This document shows positions 6,173-7,804 of a stretch of 7,804 nt of DNA, piece by piece (the stretch's first letter is position 1; every line of letters begins with the position of its first letter). Source of the DNA: Chloroflexota bacterium (GTDB lineage: Bacteria > Chloroflexota > Limnocylindria > Limnocylindrales > CSP1-4). Made by a program: the position numbers and the translations under genes. The notes beneath the pieces are model-generated. The model saw only the letters and a list, made by a program, of their open reading frames with translations. It had not been told where the DNA came from and made no database searches. Where the stretch lies: assembly GCA_013698385.1 (NCBI GenBank), contig JACCVB010000312.1:1-7804 (forward strand), given 5' to 3'.

Positions 6173-6223
6173 GGTCGGACCGCGGCGCGCGCCGGTCGGG
6201 ACCGCGAGGCCGGGGGGTCGGCC
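6173..6223. promoter_or_regulatory. Three palindromic GGTCG-type sites in the divergent intergenic region
   Basis: Three related sites lie in a row: GGTCGGACC at 6173-6181, GGTCGGGACC at 6194-6203, and the weaker GGTCGGCC at 6216-6223. The first two are perfect palindromes around one or two central bases. Their starts are 21 and 22 bases apart, about two helical turns, which would put them on the same face of DNA. They cover the efp leader and its expected transcription start. This could be an operator array for a dimeric regulator. The region is also very GC-rich, so chance repetition is a real alternative. Confidence 0.3.
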
Positions 6224-6226
6224 GCC

Positions 6227-6232
6227 ATTCTA
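6227..6232 (-). promoter_or_regulatory. Candidate -10 box of the efp operon promoter
   Basis: TAGAAT on the minus strand matches the TATAAT consensus at five of six positions and is the most A/T-rich spot in the divergent region. Transcription would start near 6220, giving a leader of about 65 bases before efp. No good -35 box is visible 16-18 bases upstream, so it is either weak or activator-dependent. Confidence 0.45.
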
Positions 6233-6239
6233 GCCCGGC

Positions 6240-6245
6240 TACCAT
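6240..6245 (+). promoter_or_regulatory. Candidate -10 box for the kinase-aminotransferase gene (leaderless)
   Basis: TACCAT fits the TANNNT form of a -10 box and ends ten bases before the ATG at 6255. The start of transcription would then fall at or within a few bases of the ATG. There is no Shine-Dalgarno before this ATG, which fits a leaderless mRNA. No -35 box is recognisable. Support is by position and motif only. Confidence 0.3.
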
Positions 6246-6254
6246 CAGCCGGAC

Positions 6255-7804
6255 ATGGAGACCGCCGCAGACCGAGCGCCAGCCGCCGACCCGGACTCGG
6301 TCGACCCCGTACTCCGCGCTCGAAGGCCGACGATCACGTCAGCGCAGGCGCCGGAGATCGCCGAGCGCACGTTCGGGCTGCGCGCCCACGCCGCCCGCGA
6401 TCTCGGCAGCGAGCGGGATCAGGCATTCCTCCTCGCGGACGACGCCGACCGGCCGGTGGCGGTCATGAAGATCTCGAACACGTCGGAGGATCCGAGCACG
6501 CTCGACATGGAGGCACTCGCCGTCCTGCATGCCGCTCGGGTCGACCCTGACCTCCCGCTCGCGATGCCCTGGCGGATCCCCGGGACCGGGACGGACTCGC
6601 CTATGGCAGCCGATCGGCGGGCAAGCTTTTACGGTCCCGACGGTGTCCATCACGTGCGGATGTACGACGCGCTGCCCGGTCGTCAACGGGTCAACGCCGC
6701 AGAGCTGTCCGACACCGCCCTGATCGGGTGGGGCGAGACGACCGCGCGGCTGGATCGCGCCCTGCGCGGCTTCTTCCACCCGAGTGCGCAGCGCACGATG
6801 GTGTGGGACGTCCAGCACGCGCTCCGGGCTCGGGCGCTCCTGGGCTCGGTCCGGGACGAGGCCCAGCGGTCCCTCGCGGAGCGCGCGCTGGATCGATTCG
6901 AAGCCGTGGTCATGCCGCTCTGGCCGTCGCTCCGGGCCCAGGTCGTCCATGGCGACCTGACCGTGGACAACGCCCTGACCGATGCCGCGGGCAGGATCAC
7001 GGGTATCGTCGACTTCGGTGACATGAGCCACTCGACGATCCTCACCGAACTTGCGTCGGTGCTCGATTCGCTCGTGGTCGACCGCGGTCCGGACGAATTG
7101 TTCCGGGTGTCGCGCCTGATCCTCGACGGCTACCAGCAGATCACGCCCCTCGAGGATGGCGAACTACGGTTGGTCGGTGAGGCGCTCGCGGCGCGCGCCG
7201 CGGTGACGATCGCGATCTCGTCGTGGCGCGCCGAGCTCGGGTTGGAGGATCGCGCGTTCGCCGAGCGCTACAACGCCTCGGTCGGGCGAAACATCGAGAC
7301 GCTCCTCGCCGTCGGCTGGGACGAGGCGGCGCGGCGGTTCGGTGCCGAGCGGGCGGTGCCGGCCGAGCGTGGCGGCGTCGACGGGGTCGCGCGAGACGCC
7401 GAGGTCGGCCTGATCAAGCGGCGGGACGCCGTCCTTGGACCCGCGCTCGAGCCGCTCACCTACGAAGTGCCGATCCACGTCGCGTCGGCTCGTGGCATCT
7501 GGCTGACCGACGTCCAGGGCCGGACCTACCTCGATGCGTACAACAACGTGCCATGCGTCGGCCACGGGCATCCGCGCGTGACGGAGGCGATCGCCCGGCA
7601 GGGGCGACGGCTCAACACGAACTTGCGATACCTCCACGGCGCGGCGATCGAGCTTGCGGAGCGACTCGTTGACACGTGCCCGCTCGGCCTCGACACCGTG
7701 CTGTACGTGAACTCGGGATCGGAGGCGAACGACCTCGCGTGGCGCCTCGCGACGACGTTCACCGGTCAGCGCGGCGGGCTGTGCACGGACTTCGCCTACC
7801 ACGG
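6255..7804 (+). CDS. Fused hydroxylysine-kinase-like phosphotransferase and class III PLP ammonio-phospholyase/aminotransferase, cut by window edge
   Basis: 516 complete residues are visible; the frame is open at the right edge. Residues about 28-350 form an APH-fold kinase: a VAVMKIS strand with Lys72, MYDALPG at 136-142, catalytic HGDLTVDN at 232-239, and GIVDFGDMSHS at 250-260 with the metal-binding Asp. The last segment closely resembles human hydroxylysine kinase (HYKK). After a short linker, a class III PLP-enzyme domain starts near 386. LDAYNNVPCVGHGHPRV at 426-442, LNTNLRYLH at 453-461 and NSGSEANDLAWRLA at 486-499 resemble AGXT2L1 (ethanolamine-phosphate phospholyase) and AGXT2L2 (5-phosphohydroxylysine phospholyase). 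The PLP lysine lies outside the window. Inferred role: phosphorylate an amino-alcohol, then eliminate phosphate and ammonia to an aldehyde. Substrate is unknown; ordinary transamination remains possible. ATG 6255 has no ribosome binding site but precedes the kinase homology by about 27 residues, and no better start was seen. Confidence 0.88.
   Translation, partial: METAADRAPAADPDSVDPVLRARRPTITSAQAPEIAERTFGLRAHAARDLGSERDQAFLLADDADRPVAVMKISNTSEDPSTLDMEALAVLHAARVDPDLPLAMPWRIPGTGTDSPMAADRRASFYGPDGVHHVRMYDALPGRQRVNAAELSDTALIGWGETTARLDRALRGFFHPSAQRTMVWDVQHALRARALLGSVRDEAQRSLAERALDRFEAVVMPLWPSLRAQVVHGDLTVDNALTDAAGRITGIVDFGDMSHSTILTELASVLDSLVVDRGPDELFRVSRLILDGYQQITPLEDGELRLVGEALAARAAVTIAISSWRAELGLEDRAFAERYNASVGRNIETLLAVGWDEAARRFGAERAVPAERGGVDGVARDAEVGLIKRRDAVLGPALEPLTYEVPIHVASARGIWLTDVQGRTYLDAYNNVPCVGHGHPRVTEAIARQGRRLNTNLRYLHGAAIELAERLVDTCPLGLDTVLYVNSGSEANDLAWRLATTFTGQRGGLCTDFAYH

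Noticed and set aside
5348..6550. 400-codon plus-strand frame running across efp and the divergent region
   Set aside because: It is antisense to efp, then crosses the promoter region and overlaps the kinase gene in another frame. The product is low-complexity Arg/Gly/Ala.
6339..7031. Minus-strand frame opposite the kinase domain (and a similar one at 7164-7802)
   Set aside because: They are antisense to the APH and PLP motifs, and the translations look like reverse-frame shadow rather than protein.
1..7804. CRISPR array, tRNA/rRNA genes, insertion sequence or prophage
   Set aside because: I saw no regularly spaced direct repeats, no tRNA-like or rRNA sequence, and no transposase or integrase motifs in any frame.

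Overview
This window is GC-rich chromosomal DNA from a bacterium. The base composition, GTG starts and an EF-P with arginine at the loop tip would fit a high-GC Chloroflexota lineage or a relative, and an actinobacterium-like source cannot be excluded. No ribosomal RNA or other lineage marker is present, so this placement is an inference. The window is almost entirely coding; the longest gene-free stretch is 151 bases.

Positions 1-6154 hold seven genes on the minus strand, transcribed right to left: efp (translation elongation factor P), xseA (exonuclease VII large subunit), an unrecognised 49-residue single-helix membrane protein, xseB (exonuclease VII small subunit), dxs (1-deoxyxylulose-5-phosphate synthase), tlyA (rRNA 2'-O-methyltransferase) and nadK (NAD kinase, cut by the left edge). 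Spacing is tight. There are ATGA overlaps at xseA/small gene and tlyA/nadK, a 14-base overlap at small gene/xseB, and 10 bases between efp and xseA. The two looser gaps, before dxs (151 bases) and before tlyA (100 bases), each hold inverted repeats. The order xseA-xseB-dxs-tlyA is a widely conserved bacterial housekeeping cluster. Here the prenyl synthase gene ispA, usual between xseB and dxs, is missing, and efp directly precedes xseA.

Positions 6155-6254 form a 100-base divergent intergenic region. It has a good -10 box for efp, a strong ribosome binding site for efp, a possible leaderless promoter for the rightward gene, and three GGTCG-type palindromic sites spaced 21-22 bases apart.

From 6255 to the right edge a plus-strand gene encodes a fusion of a hydroxylysine-kinase-like phosphotransferase domain with a class III PLP enzyme. 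The PLP part strongly resembles the ammonio-phospholyases (AGXT2L1/ETNPPL and AGXT2L2/PHYKPL). The likely logic is that one polypeptide phosphorylates an amino-alcohol and then eliminates phosphate and ammonia from it. The C-terminal part lies outside the window. This fusion and the small membrane protein inside the exonuclease VII operon are the two least routine items. No mobile element, CRISPR array, tRNA or rRNA was seen.
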